A DNA stretch of 64,000 bases, from contig NC_088172.1 in the NCBI RefSeq assembly GCF_028769735.1, forward strand, positions 56,699,075 to 56,763,074. The letters are read 5' to 3'. The DNA comes from Zonotrichia leucophrys gambelii (lineage: Eukaryota > Chordata > Aves > Passeriformes > Passerellidae). Within the stretch, counting starts at the first letter, position 1. Each line of letters begins with the position of its first letter. The position numbers were made by a program, and so were the translations under genes. This document shows positions 1 to 12,800 of this stretch, piece after piece. A model generated the notes under the pieces. That model did not search any database, was not told where the DNA came from, and saw nothing but the letters and a program-made list of their open reading frames with translations.

Positions 1-404
1 ACTTTCCACTTCTATTTCTTGGAAGAACTTTCTAAGTGAAAATAGAAGACAAGTCTAATAGAAGAGATGGTTGCCCTATCTCTAAATCTTGAGGATTGTG
101 ATCCAATTAGTTTTGTATATATTTCATTTTTTCATAACCATTTTCTCTATTATCAGAGCATCTTTCTACATAACTTCATCAACTGTTTTACTCAAAGAGA
201 TATAAAGGAAAAATATATGAAAATAATCTTTACCATCTTTGTGAAGCAGCAATCAAAAAGGTCAAACAAATCAGCTGGCTACAAACTATGACATTTACTG
301 TCGATCAAGAGTAAATGCATCATATTGCAAAAGAAAATAACGCAACATGACTCACAGCAAAACATAAATGCATCTGGGTGATACAAACTTCAGTTGACAT
401 TACA
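1..404. other. Flank downstream of PEX7
   Basis: AT-rich sequence beyond the likely PEX7 cleavage site. No exon, repeat family or RNA gene is recognisable. The short ATG-initiated frames here resemble no known protein and are chance frames. Confidence 0.5.
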
Positions 405-828
405 GTACTTTACAGTAAAAAGCCTTTATTTTCTTTTCCTTCCCTTTCTTTTCTACAGTGACATCTCAAAACACACTGCCAGGGTTTTTTTAATCCTTAT
501 AAGGAACAAGAAGATTCAGGCCTCTGCCCTCATCATTAGCCAGACAGATCACAAACTCATGCTGGTTATTCTGTTCTGAAGACACCACTGATATCTGCTA
601 TGGCCACTCTTCAGCCTCTGAGGAGCTGTGGAACATTTTGCTACTCAAGTACTACCTGCACAGCCAACCAAGCCCTGAAGTCTCCACACGTTCAAGGGCA
701 CAACACTCCATTCAAGAAGTTCTACTTATAAAGAGACACTGAGATTAGTGACACTGTTGACACTTTAGCACAAGTCTGGTTGTGGGGGGAGAGAGAAAGG
801 TTCCTGGCGTGTCAGATCGTCTTCTCTT
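405..828 (-). other. PEX7 3' untranslated region
   Basis: Sequence between the PEX7 stop codon and the first good poly(A) signal on the minus strand. It is about 420 nt, a plausible 3' UTR length. The left boundary is inferred as 15-25 nt past the signal at 425-430. A longer 3' UTR using a site outside the window cannot be excluded. Confidence 0.55.
425..430 (-). terminator. PEX7 polyadenylation signal (AATAAA)
   Basis: Canonical AATAAA on the minus strand, about 400 nt past the stop codon. It is the first canonical hexamer I see after the stop. Cleavage is expected around 405-412. Confidence 0.55.
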
Positions 829-897
829 CTAAACAGCAACTGCCAGACACGATGGAGTATAGATCTTGACTAGTTCGTCCCAAGCACAGTCCACCAC
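829..897 (-). CDS. PEX7: PEX7 coding exon 10 (terminal, with stop)
   Basis: Residues 300-321 and [21 protein letters not shown] corresponds to human VADCSWDETIKIYDPACL and completes the propeller. The last four residues, AVAV, differ from human TIPA. Acceptor TTTGTAG|GTGGTG. Confidence 0.93.
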   Translation of the reverse strand: MVDCAWDELVKIYTPSCLAVAV

Positions 898-3800
898 CTA
901 CAAAGCAAACAAAATCTATTTAGGTCCTTCACAACTGTCATTTTTACAAAAAATCACAGGGAACTTAATGCATATTGTGGATTTAGTATCAGGTGGTACT
1001 CTGACTTACCATGCTTCAAAAATTATAAAAAAGATTGGTTTTTTAATAAATTTTAACTTTACTGAAAAACATGAAAATTAACAACCTCCTATTTTTCATA
1101 CTCCTCATGAGGAAAGCAGGGAAACCTTTGGGTTTCAACTAATTGCTCCAAATAGGCAAACAAATGTAACTGAAAATTAAATTACGGAAAGACACACAAA
1201 AGTCCAGGCCCTGCCATGTTTCTTCTCTTTGCAGAGTCATAGGATCCTTTCACCATATCTAAACATTTCATGACCAAATCTGAACAACCTTCTTATACTT
1301 GCAGATACAGAAATTTCTTATACACATTTTCCTAATGTCTAGTGCTGAGGAATGGAAAACCAAAAGAGTTCAACAAAATTACACAGGAAGTTTCCTGAAG
1401 AATTAACCCAGAATTTCAGTCTCATGCTTGATAAGCCACAAGGTCACTGTCAATTGTTGAGAAGAGAGATGTGTACTTGCCGATTATTGGGATTTGGGGG
1501 CCATGGTGTTGCTTCAAGCACTACCTAGACCCCCACTAGTCTAATATGAAGTGGTGCCACTTGTGACAAAGGCATCTTATAAACACAGTGACTGATTTGA
1601 GTATAACCACAACTTCTCTGAATTCATCATCCCAGGCTCTATCCTAGATGAAGGCTTGAACTTAAAAACGGAAACCCAGAAGGTTAACCTGAGTCTGTAG
1701 TGCTTAAAGATCTTAATAAATAACAAGACCCCAAGGAAAAAGACCACAGAATGCTTTAGGTTTGAAAATTAATTGAAAATGCACTTCAGAGTCTGTAACA
1801 AAGTGAAAGGGTTAACCACACTGACAATGACTCAAGAAGATGACCTAGGTATGATATATATTCACAAAATATTGTAGGAGACAAGAATTAAGGCAAATAG
1901 AACAAAGAGGAGAGCTGAAGAGAAAAACCTAGGAGGTCCACAAATAAATGCCAACAAAATCTGGCTGAAAGCATATTGCATTATCTTTACAATGTCATTT
2001 CCAGTTGGGATTACAAAAGATACAGTATTGGCTCCTCTGCACAACAAGCTTCCTTCTGCTGCAGCCTGCAATTCCTGTTCTCTCCTAGAGCCAGAATGAA
2101 CAGCTGCACACTAAAAATTTGGAAATCCAACTACAGTATTTGATTTCAGACTATAATTAGCCCATTTTGTGTTTACTATACTGCACTATTATTCATTTTC
2201 ATTGCTTCCTTAGCTGGTTCTACTTAGTTATTTGAAGTGCTTTCCATATACATCTAAATGGGTCAAAAAAACTCTTGACAATATGTCTGTCTATTCATAC
2301 AACATAATAGAGCTTTCTGTAGCATAATGTTCTTTCTGCTGCACTGCAGTCTCTCAAATCATACCAAAAAGAAAATTTGAGTTTTCCACTAAATGCTGTG
2401 TAGAAGCTGGCAATCACATAAACTGCAGGTTTTTTACTATTCTCTACAGCTACAGATCAATGTTCTATAGGCAATACTTTCTATTTTTGTAAAGAAACAA
2501 GAAATAAAAATAACATTTGGAAAAAATCCCATGGGAATTCCCACCTGTTATCAATGTAATTAGCATCCCTGAAATCACCTCTGAACAAATACAGTTATAA
2601 AACCATTTAATCTAGCAACACTAAAAATAAACAGGGGATATTAAAAGAGTTTGAAAAGGATCACATGCGATAAGTTGCCCAACTCATTGACTTAATGATA
2701 CCACGTGAAAGGAGAAAACACAGCCAGCCAGCAAAAGAAAAACAAAAGCTACAGTAAGTAACAGGGAATCAAGTTCTCCTGTGCAGCAGAAAGTGTATAA
2801 TGGAATGCTGATCCCAGAAACCTTGATGAAAATACACATGTGAAGTACAGAACACAGGTATCTATTGGAAACTGGGACACTGCAGCATGGCAAAACATTA
2901 AAAAAGGAATGACATTTCTATTTCTCCTTACTTTCTCCAAAATACAGGCACAACTGTCAGAGAAAGGGGCAACTGTGAGCTGGGAGTGCTGCAGCCAGTA
3001 TTTTTTGATAGAGAGTGCCACGTGCCCCTTTGCTGTAGCTCAGAGATTGTCACTGCCTCAAATACAAATGACTAAGACGAATCCTAAAATGAAGAGAAGG
3101 ACTTGTTCATGCAGCAACTGCATTAGTTTAGAAAATGTCTTCTCCCTGCATTTTGTCTTTTATCTTGTGACCTGTCTTATACAGTGGTCTTAGAACACTT
3201 GTACAACAGTGGTGTGCCTTTCCCCAGAAGAGGAGAATGTGGCATATTGAATGTAAGTGCTTTAAAAGTATTTAGAGATGTCAGTTCTCCTGTGACATAC
3301 GACCATTTGTAATATATACTGCAAAGCAATTTAGTCTTTTTTAAAAAATAAACTAAATGGTACTTCATTTAAATATTAAAATAGAGGTAGAAATTTCATT
3401 GGGATGAAGGCTCATCCAGCACACCACAGTAAATAAATATAGCACACAAAAAGGGGCAAGTTCCTGGAGTTTATATTTTGATCAATGAGATGATGTTACT
3501 GACAGGTGAAGAAAGTTCTTCTGTGGTGGGATGAAGACAAAGGAAAACTGAAAATGGACTCACACTTGATTTGCACACCTGATAAAAATCCCTCCATTAG
3601 GAGCATGAAGGGATGGAAGTTTGTCATCCTGTAAAAATGTCTGCTGTTTTGTGGACAAATTTTACTCTGATATTCAAACAAATCTCATGGTATTTTTGGG
3701 TCGTTGAACTGTATAAATTGCAATATCCTTATAATATTGACTATTTTGCATGGCAAATTTTGTATATCATGCAAGTTCCATTATCATTTATGAATAGCCT

Positions 3801-6800
3801 TGTAACTATAGAATGCAGTTTTACCATGGAAACTTTTAACTACTGAATAGCAGGGAAAAGCAGAATAATTAGAGCTTAATTGGAAAACAAGAATATTCTT
3901 TGTTTCACTGACTGGTAAACTATATCAAGAAATAGCACAAATAGAAGAAGCATTCTAAGCCTGGTAATTTTCATTGTAACTAAAGCTACATGGAGCAAAG
4001 ACAGTCTAACAAAATTACATTTATTAATTGTCTTTATTGCTTTTATTTCAGTAGCAAAGTTATGGCACCAGCATATACACTAAAGGTATTATACTGTTGT
4101 TACTGCAGAATAAATATCTTGCAAATTTATCTGCCAGCAAAAGTACAAAAACAAGTACAAAAAATGGGGATCACTGAATTTTTTTCAAGTAAAGCCAGAA
4201 AAGCAAGCAAAGTAACAAAAAACCTGCAGTCATCCCAGAAAGCTAATTGCTTGACTACAAAATCATAGTTCAACTCTGCTAAAACAGCTATCCCGTATTT
4301 TATTGAAATGTTTATCCTTGTCCCAGAGTTTAACAATGTTTTCCACCAACTGATTTAATACTGACATCCATTCATTTATCAGAGCCATTTCCATTGACTC
4401 ACTAACTGATTTACTCCCTTGACAGGCCCTCTGTTTCCTATTCATCACAATCATCTTGCCTTGCAATAGACTTAGACCTTTGCCAGCACCTCAGGGCAAT
4501 CCACTCAGTCTAGTGCAATTACCTGCATGACATTCTGCCTCTTTACTCTTCAGAACAAGCAAGAGAACAAGAGAAAACTCCCAAGTTTGCCACTAACTTT
4601 TTTATTCACTACTTGAAGACACAATAAATCTGCTAGCATAGTCAAGATTAAAAATATTCAGAAGAACAACTAAAAACTAAAGAGTTCAATTACCCTTTAT
4701 GAAAGGGTTTAATCAGAACAAAGTACAGCCCTCTCTAGATTAATATCTCCAGAACTATCTTGGTGCCACTAAGTTTCCAGAGTGCTCATAATGAATCATG
4801 TGATAATATGTAAATGTGCCTGAGAGAGACCCATTTCTCAGCTTCTCCCCATCCCATTTTCAAACAAGATCTGTCTTTTCTTTTTTTCTGTAGAAGAGCC
4901 AGCAGAAAAAAATTCAGTTCTTGACTTTCATTAGTTGTGTTTCCTTTCCTCTTATAGTTTCTTATCTTCTGTGTCTTCTCAAACATAACTTAATGGTCTA
5001 TTTGTATCATTATTACATGTTTTTGAGGGATCCTGAACATCCTCTAAGCTTGTGGGATGGAGATTAATTGAAGATAAAGCAAGCTATTAGGTTTGCTACT
5101 CATCAAATCATTTTCACAGGTGAACATTAAAACTAATTGGTCAAGTCCATAATGGATCATGCATGAGTTTAAACTCATTCAATACCTATTTTCTTCTAGA
5201 AAATCTGGACCACTACTGTGGCCTGTTTGGTTAGCAGTTGCCAGAGTGAACTGCATGATGCCAACCTTTACATGAGACTGAAAGTGATGGGAGTTCGCAA
5301 ATAAAACTTCTTATTTTCAATGTTCAGTAACACCAATGTTTTTTTAAATTTACTTTTGAGAAAATACAACTTGATTTAATTATTATTTCCAGTAAAGTCA
5401 AAATGAAACAAACCCAGAACAGAACTTCTTATAAAGGTCTAGGTTAAAATTAGAGTTATCAGAAGCAGATGCTCCAAATGCTGCTTAAAAAATCCATTTA
5501 TTTCTTAAGGAAAAAACGAGATAAGAAACTTGAGGGGCATTATTTTTCACATTGCAGAGATACATCATAAAGAACTGATCTAAAAAGCCAAGAGCTGTCT
5601 CATCATTTGTTCTGTTGTTCTGACATGGGTAATGGGAAGATGACTTGGAAGTTATGCCACACACTCCTGAATCCAAGTCTTCCAAGTGGGCTTTCATCAG
5701 TAAGTTGTAAAGGAAATGGAGATGCGAGTTGCAGGTTAGAAAAAAATCCTTGAAATCTCCAGATTTGGTAGCAATTCCTCTGTACTCTAAAAATTAGGAG
5801 GAAGACTCAGACTTCCAAGAACTGGTTTAATTGATAAGTCAATTTTAAGTTCTGTAAAAGGTACACTGGAACTGCAAAATGCCTTTCTGTGCTGATACTG
5901 ACCTTGGTGACCCCAAATGCAGTCACTTTCTACCAGTGAAACTGTTTTCTAATGACCCTATTTGACCTTCAAATTCATCCTTCAGCTCAAAGTTCAGTTC
6001 CTTCCTTTTGGGATACAATCACAAGTAATCATAAGCCAAACAGTATTTTCAGTAACAGCTGCATCATTCTGCTGTCTTCCCCTGAGATTCACTTGTGCAA
6101 TTCACTGGGACTTCTCAAATGTTTACTGGTCATGCAGGAGAGTAACAGAATCCACTACACAGAGCAAAAGATGGGGCTCACAGAAGTAGCAAGTATTTGT
6201 AAGCCATTGCACCAAATAAAATGCTCAAGCAATACATTTACTGAGTAAGAAAGCACCGTCTCCCATCCTCCCCAGTACTTCAGTATCAAAATTTACTTTC
6301 CTCTCCAAACACTTGCAGCTTTTACAAAATTGTGATGCCTGACAGAAACCTTTCCAAACACCAAGAAACTCTTGCTGATCATGGCAAATAGTGACCATTA
6401 CTCATGAGTGCCTGGCTTTGACTTACACAGTGAAAGTTTAATTTTCACAGTTTGGGAAAGACATACAGTAAGCACCACTAAAAAATATCTCCTTTTGGCC
6501 CCTCCAACTCAGTAAGGTGTTCAGATTGGTTTACCACTTGCAGTTGGTGAAATCTCATATTTTATGGAAAAATCCACTCTGAAATTTAGTAAGTAGGTTC
6601 TTTTTATCTCAAAGAATCAAAGAAGCTGAATAACTTCAGTAGCATCCTAGAGAAGGACCATAAGGAGAGACTAAAATGAAGTACAGATAATGTTATAATT
6701 ATAGCAGTGGCATAGCCACAACAGCTGGGTGGAAGCTATCAGGTCCTTAGTAATTAAGTGTAGAAGATAAGAGCAAGGGATCAAAATAAAAAAAGCAGAC

Positions 6801-9800
6801 AGTATCTGTTCTTCTGTACATTTCCACAAGATGTAACTCCACTTTTATATGGAACAATCAACATTTCTGGGCCTCTTGAACATCCACAATTACTTTAAAT
6901 GAACAGCAAAATACATAGCCAAACAGCCTTACTAAAGACACCATCTGCATTTATATTTGGCTATACTGGTTAAGCCAGCTTCTGCAGCCCCTCCTGTCCC
7001 TTCTGTTTCCTGTGTTGGCACAGCAAATGCAGCACACTGCAAAAGCTGCACAAAGAAAATGAATGAAACAAACCTGCACACCAAAACTTGACAATGATCA
7101 AAAATTCCCCCATAAAGCTGGACGAATCTAGAACTAGATTTCAAGCTACCTTCAGGGCATGCAGGTCAAGTGTATACAGTTTGGCCATGGCCTCCCTCCA
7201 GCTAGTAAGGAATTACAGCTTTAAAATTTTAGTGACTCGGGATACCATCAGTTTCACTGGATCAGCAGACCAATGCAGGCACCTCTTCTCAGCTCTAAGT
7301 ACCACTGGCCAGGTGCAGGGAAGGAGCAGACAGTGGTTGTGCAGAACATGCTGGTGACACCCTACAGCTTTAGGAAGAAGAGAGCGGAAGTTCAGGAGGG
7401 CCAAATCACAAAGCCAGTGTAGCACAGAGCACAAGAGCCATGGGTACCACACTGGTGCCACCACTGTCTCCATAATACGGGGTGCTCTGTGTGTGTCATG
7501 GTTTAATCCCCGCCAGCAACAGAGTACCATGCTGCTGCTCACTCGCCCTGACCCCGCCAGGTTGGATGGGGAGGAGAACTGCAGTCAGAAGGTTAGAGAA
7601 ACCAAGTTTTCTCCCAAACTTGTTGACAGAAATAGCTATTTACACAGACAGCTGCCTTTTTGCAGAGCAATTATGATCCAAACACACAGTAGAATCACAG
7701 GAGAAGCAAATCCTAAGTGATCACTATTTGTGTTGTACACAAGTTACTCTAAAACCTAGATTTCAGCAAGCATTCAGATAACAGATGATTCTGAACTAGA
7801 GAACTGACACCTGGTTCATTCTCATTTGGAGCTGAACATTTTTAATTTCCAAAAGGAGCATCTCAGCACAGTACACTGTGGAGTCCTGTTCTGATCTGGC
7901 ATGTCACAGATGTCTAATGTGCTTCTCACATACCAAGTGCTCCCTCCACCACTTGCCATCACTCCCACTGAAAATTATGTATCCTTACAGTTTAGGAATG
8001 GCATTGTTCATAGCACAGAAGTCTAGAGAAATTTAAAGATTCCTCTCCTGTTCCCATTAGATACTTAATCTGTTCTCAGCAGCACAACAGAAACCCTGAC
8101 TCAATAGAAATCATTAATTTATACTTTCTACTGCCTGTGTTACAGAGTTCAGAACAGATGTGAGGTGTAGCTAAAGAAGATTTTCAGACAAAATTAGTGT
8201 CTGGATTTTTTACACTTGTGTTACACAAAACTGTTTTAGAACTGCAACAGAAAGGGCTGGGTATCTTTTGTCCATTATTTAAAGAAATTCATTATACATA
8301 TGTATTTTCCATTCTTTACATACTTATGGAAATCATTTCAGAATCGAGTCAAGAAGGGAATGTTTAAAGGATCTGTACTTTTATCTGTGTCATTAATGAA
8401 TTGCCTGAAGATATTCATTACTCCCATATGGCACTTAACCTACAGCAGAAGAAAAAGACTGCTTTTAAATGAAGCTGCACAAGTAACACCAAAGGAAGTA
8501 ACCTACAGCATGTAAACATGAATGCAACACAGCAAAATCCCAGGAAGAGATGGCTTAAAGGAATATGATATTTTTATTATACAGAGCACAACTCCACTAC
8601 ATGGTCTAGCATTACCAGCCCAAAACAAGGACTAGTTTATGGCTGATAACCATTTTTTAGTCTCTACATACATCCTATGTCAATCTAGTGCATATACAGG
8701 GAAGCAAACTTCAGTTGTTTTTCTTATCCTTAAACTTTGGAAAGAACTATCTGGTTTTAAAAACTGCATACTCTTAATGTTCCTGACAGGGTAAAAAGAC
8801 TTTCTCAGTTCTTAATACTATACAACATCACAAATTTAACAGATTTTTGGTGCTTAGGGTCTTGTCACTGTTCTCATGTGTGCCGAGGTTGAAAGCTGGA
8901 GTTGGGAATATTTTCTCCTGGAAAACATGCCTGGCAAACTATCACATCAGGACTTGCAGTTTAACAGAGGAATACACTGAATATCATAAGGATCATTTCT
9001 GTTAATGCTTTGCACTGCAAAATGCACATTTTTCTATGCACCTGAAAGTTTGTTTGTTGTGTCAAATTTCTATGAATCTGATACTAACATTATGGTGGGG
9101 GGAAAAAAACCCCAAACCAAACAATATCTGATTTTTAAAATTCAAAGCTTTCAAAAAACACCTACTTTACATAGAGGCAGATATTCCAAAAATAGATACT
9201 AGAATATTTAATTAAGCACAAAGGAGTTTACTGTTTCAGCTAGCCAATACTAGTGGGTCTCTTCACATTCTTTATGACCAGATTTTTTTCCACGTTGCCT
9301 CCCTGAGCACAAGAACCAGCTTGTACCTCTCTGCCTGAGGGTTCTGTTCAAAGTTCCATCAGTTCCACAGGAATGTCTTGTAATTCCTAGATTACTAGCT
9401 ACTTAATCACAATATCTATTCTGAACACTTTCAATAATGCATATAATTTTTTTCCTTGATGTGTAAAAAAATGCTTTAAAAATGCTGTAGTTCATTGTGC
9501 AAAGCCAAAGAAAACAATCTGTCTAGACAACAAAAGATATCATTAAGAATGAAAGCAAAGGTTAATGACCAGAATGATACTTAATTTGAGCATAAATGAA
9601 TAGCTTCTCCATTATAAATAAAATACCCTGCATTCTCCCTGGATCCTTCTCTTTCTCCCTGGAGGAGAGAAGCAGTTCAAATCTGAAGTCATAACTCCTT
9701 ATAAAGCAAACAGTGAAAATCACAAATCATGCAAATAAATGAAGAAAACAAATAAAGGAGGTCATCATCTGATTTATAAAGAACAGACATAAAGACAACC

Positions 9801-12800
9801 TACTTATTGGGAACAGCAGCACGAAATTTAAGCAAATAATCTTTGTTGGATGGATGCAGAAGCCAGGGAAAGACTCCAAGGGCTCATACTGGAAGCAACT
9901 ATTCAGCAGGTGCTCATAGAATCATAGAATGGTTTGGGCTGGAAGGGACCTTAAAGATCATCTAGTTCAAACCTCCCCCCAACATGCACAAGGATACCTT
10001 TCACTAGACCAGGTTATTCCAAGTCCCTTTCAGCCTGGCCTTGAACACTTCCATCCACAACTCTGGGTAACCTGTTCCAGTGTCTCCTCAACCTCACAGT
10101 AAAGAATTTCTTCCTTATACCTACCAATGATCTCTCAGTTTGAAGCCATTACCCCTTGCCCTATCACTACATATCCTTCTAAAAAGTTCCTTTCCAGCTC
10201 TCTCAGAGGATCCCTTTAGGTACTCGAAGGCTTCTACAAGGTCTTCCTGGAGCCTTGCCTTTTCCAGGCTGAACGACCCCAACTCTCTCAGCCTGTCTTT
10301 GTATGAGAGATGTTTCAGCCCTCTGATCATCTTCATGGCCTTTCTCTGGACTCATTCCAACAGGTCCATGTACTACTCAGGGCTGAACAAAGTATACTCA
10401 AAGTGATATCCCATGGTCTTCCTATAAAAATGGGGTTATGTTTCCCTTGTGTTCACTCCTAAACTTAGTGAGAGTTTAATTTTATCACAGATTTTTAAAC
10501 TTCTTCTAAAAAAACCCATTCACAATTTGCATTGCTGTGATATCCAACCCTTTGAATACATTAAATCAACTCAATGGAAAAAAACAGAGGAATATCAAAG
10601 CTGCTGCAAATGCCAAACTTCTGTCTGGAACGCACATTGGCACTCAGTAAATATGGATATGTACCCCAGATTTATAGATTTTGTGCACTAAGTCCAACAT
10701 CAGACTTGCAGAATTTCTGTGTGGGAAAAGAAGATACCTGAATGCACAAATGTCCTAGTGTTGATGGGTATGCACACCAACATTTTCCTTTTTTCAATGG
10801 AAAAGTGCATGTGCACTTTTCTTTCAATTCATTATCTACCATGAAGCAATGAGCTTGTAGTCAAACTAATCACATCCTCAATACAAAATGAAAGAAAAAA
10901 ATCTTCTTTCTTCATTCAGACCAAATGCAAACCCACACCAACTCCATGGAAAACTGAGCTGGGCTCAGCACATGTGGGACTGTGAAGCCCAAATGCACTA
11001 CGCTATGCTTGCTACCCCCTCTGGACCCAGTGCAGCCCAATCACCTCTGTGTAGTCACTTGGGATGAAGTTTCCATCCCCAGCAACTGGCCTTTTAAGTA
11101 TTCTTGCCTTGCACTCATGGAAAATAACCTGAACCTTGCAAGCTTTTTTGAGCCTTACAAATTCCCCCATGTTCACAGCACAGCCTTGTGTACAGTAACT
11201 GCAGCCCCACTGAAGCAACAGAATTTAAGGAACAACCAATCATACAGAAAACCCATCAAGCTATCATTTAGCTAGAATGGTTCCATGTGCAGTAAGCTAA
11301 GTATTTGGCCAAACTTACACCTTTCTCCTGTGTCCTTTTACCAGCAGAAATTACAATGGTTTTAATTTGCTTTGTTCAAACAGAATGTGAATGCAGATGT
11401 TACAATTTTTATCTGGGGTAAAAAAAAATCATTTGACTGTGAATTTGAGATAAATCTGGATGTAGATTATATCTCTGGCATGTTAAATAGTTCATTAGGA
11501 ACAGTTCATATCTTGACAGTAATTTTTGTGTGGAAAACTAAAGGCTTTCTCATTTTAAAGTAAAAAATTAACTTCTGTTTTACAAAGTTTCTTGTCTAAA
11601 AATCATTTCACACTACAAAGAAAGAATCATCTGTTTACAAAACGGAAACAACTGAACAACTGTAGCAACAGAAGGAGAGGGGATCCTTACAGAACCAGTA
11701 CATAAATAAGGGCTACCGATAAAATAAGTTCTACTTCTTCACTTTAATAGCTGAGGGTTTTTGAATTTCAGCCACAGATTAAGCCTCTCCTGGTTTGGCA
11801 TACTCTAAACAGTATGCCAAACCAGGTCTAGGCATCATGTGTGACACTACCAACATTTAACTTGACAATTTAAGTACATGGAAGAAAGCTCTGTATCTCA
11901 GCTCAGCATTCTAGACTCTTCTCTACTATTCTTCCTTCTGAAACAAAATACTTTATTTTCCCAGAGCTCACCATAGCTTTCTGCTATCTGATTTTGCAAC
12001 CTTGTCTGTTCTGCCCTCCTCTCCTACCCAATGCAAGGAACTGCTTCACAATAAAAATGGACCTGAAATGAGGTTTATTTGATAAGCATTCAGCCAGACT
12101 CACTTCCAGAAGCTTACTGCAATCTGGTGACTTATTCAGGATCTGAGTCCTGCAGCCCAGCCAGGACCACAGTGCCTATAACAGGCAAGGGAACAGTAAA
12201 TGCCTCCCAGCTCTTACCTGACCACGGTTATGAAGACTTAAATCGAGACCACATGTAAATTCAGTGTGATGCTCAACTGTTTCCAGCAAAGGATTAGGCT
12301 TGGAAAAGTCCCAGAATCTATAGATAGAATAAAGGAGGGAGAGAGAAAGGGGAAAAAATCAAACAAACCACAATTAAAGTAATTGAAAGGCCATTTCAAA
12401 AATATAATGCAAGATATTGACAAATCCGTTGCTGCCAGGGTATTTAAAAAAGCAAACTCATCCACTTAAGAAACATAACAAATCATACTCCTGGTAAAGC
12501 CATCTGCTGACTTGCATAAATTAAACCCCACTGGGCAAAGCCATCTTTGTGTCCTGTTGCAGAAACTGAGATCAAATTTGGCACCAAGGAGCAGTCATTG
12601 GGACATCATTAAGAGAAGAAAAACATGTAGGCTAGAATATTCTTGTTATATTTCTTGATGGCTGGGGAATTTTATCCCTAAAAGATATTAGCACAATTCG
12701 TGATTTTTCTCAGTTTTTGGCATCATTAACTATGGGGTCTTTATTTATATAAAAATTACACAATCATTAAAGATCTCAGTCATATGCACATTGTCAAATT

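Larger units (their letters stand above)
898..12217 (-). other. PEX7 intron 9 (11.3 kb)
   Basis: Largest PEX7 intron. It holds a CR1 fragment (9914-10405), a partial retroviral LTR (7494-about 7640) and a perfect 16-bp hairpin (11789-11826). The rest is unique AT-rich sequence; short frames within it look random. Confidence 0.85.

Noticed and set aside
10121..10336. Minus-strand 71-codon frame with protein-like sequence
   Set aside because: Decayed end of CR1 ORF2, not a host gene.
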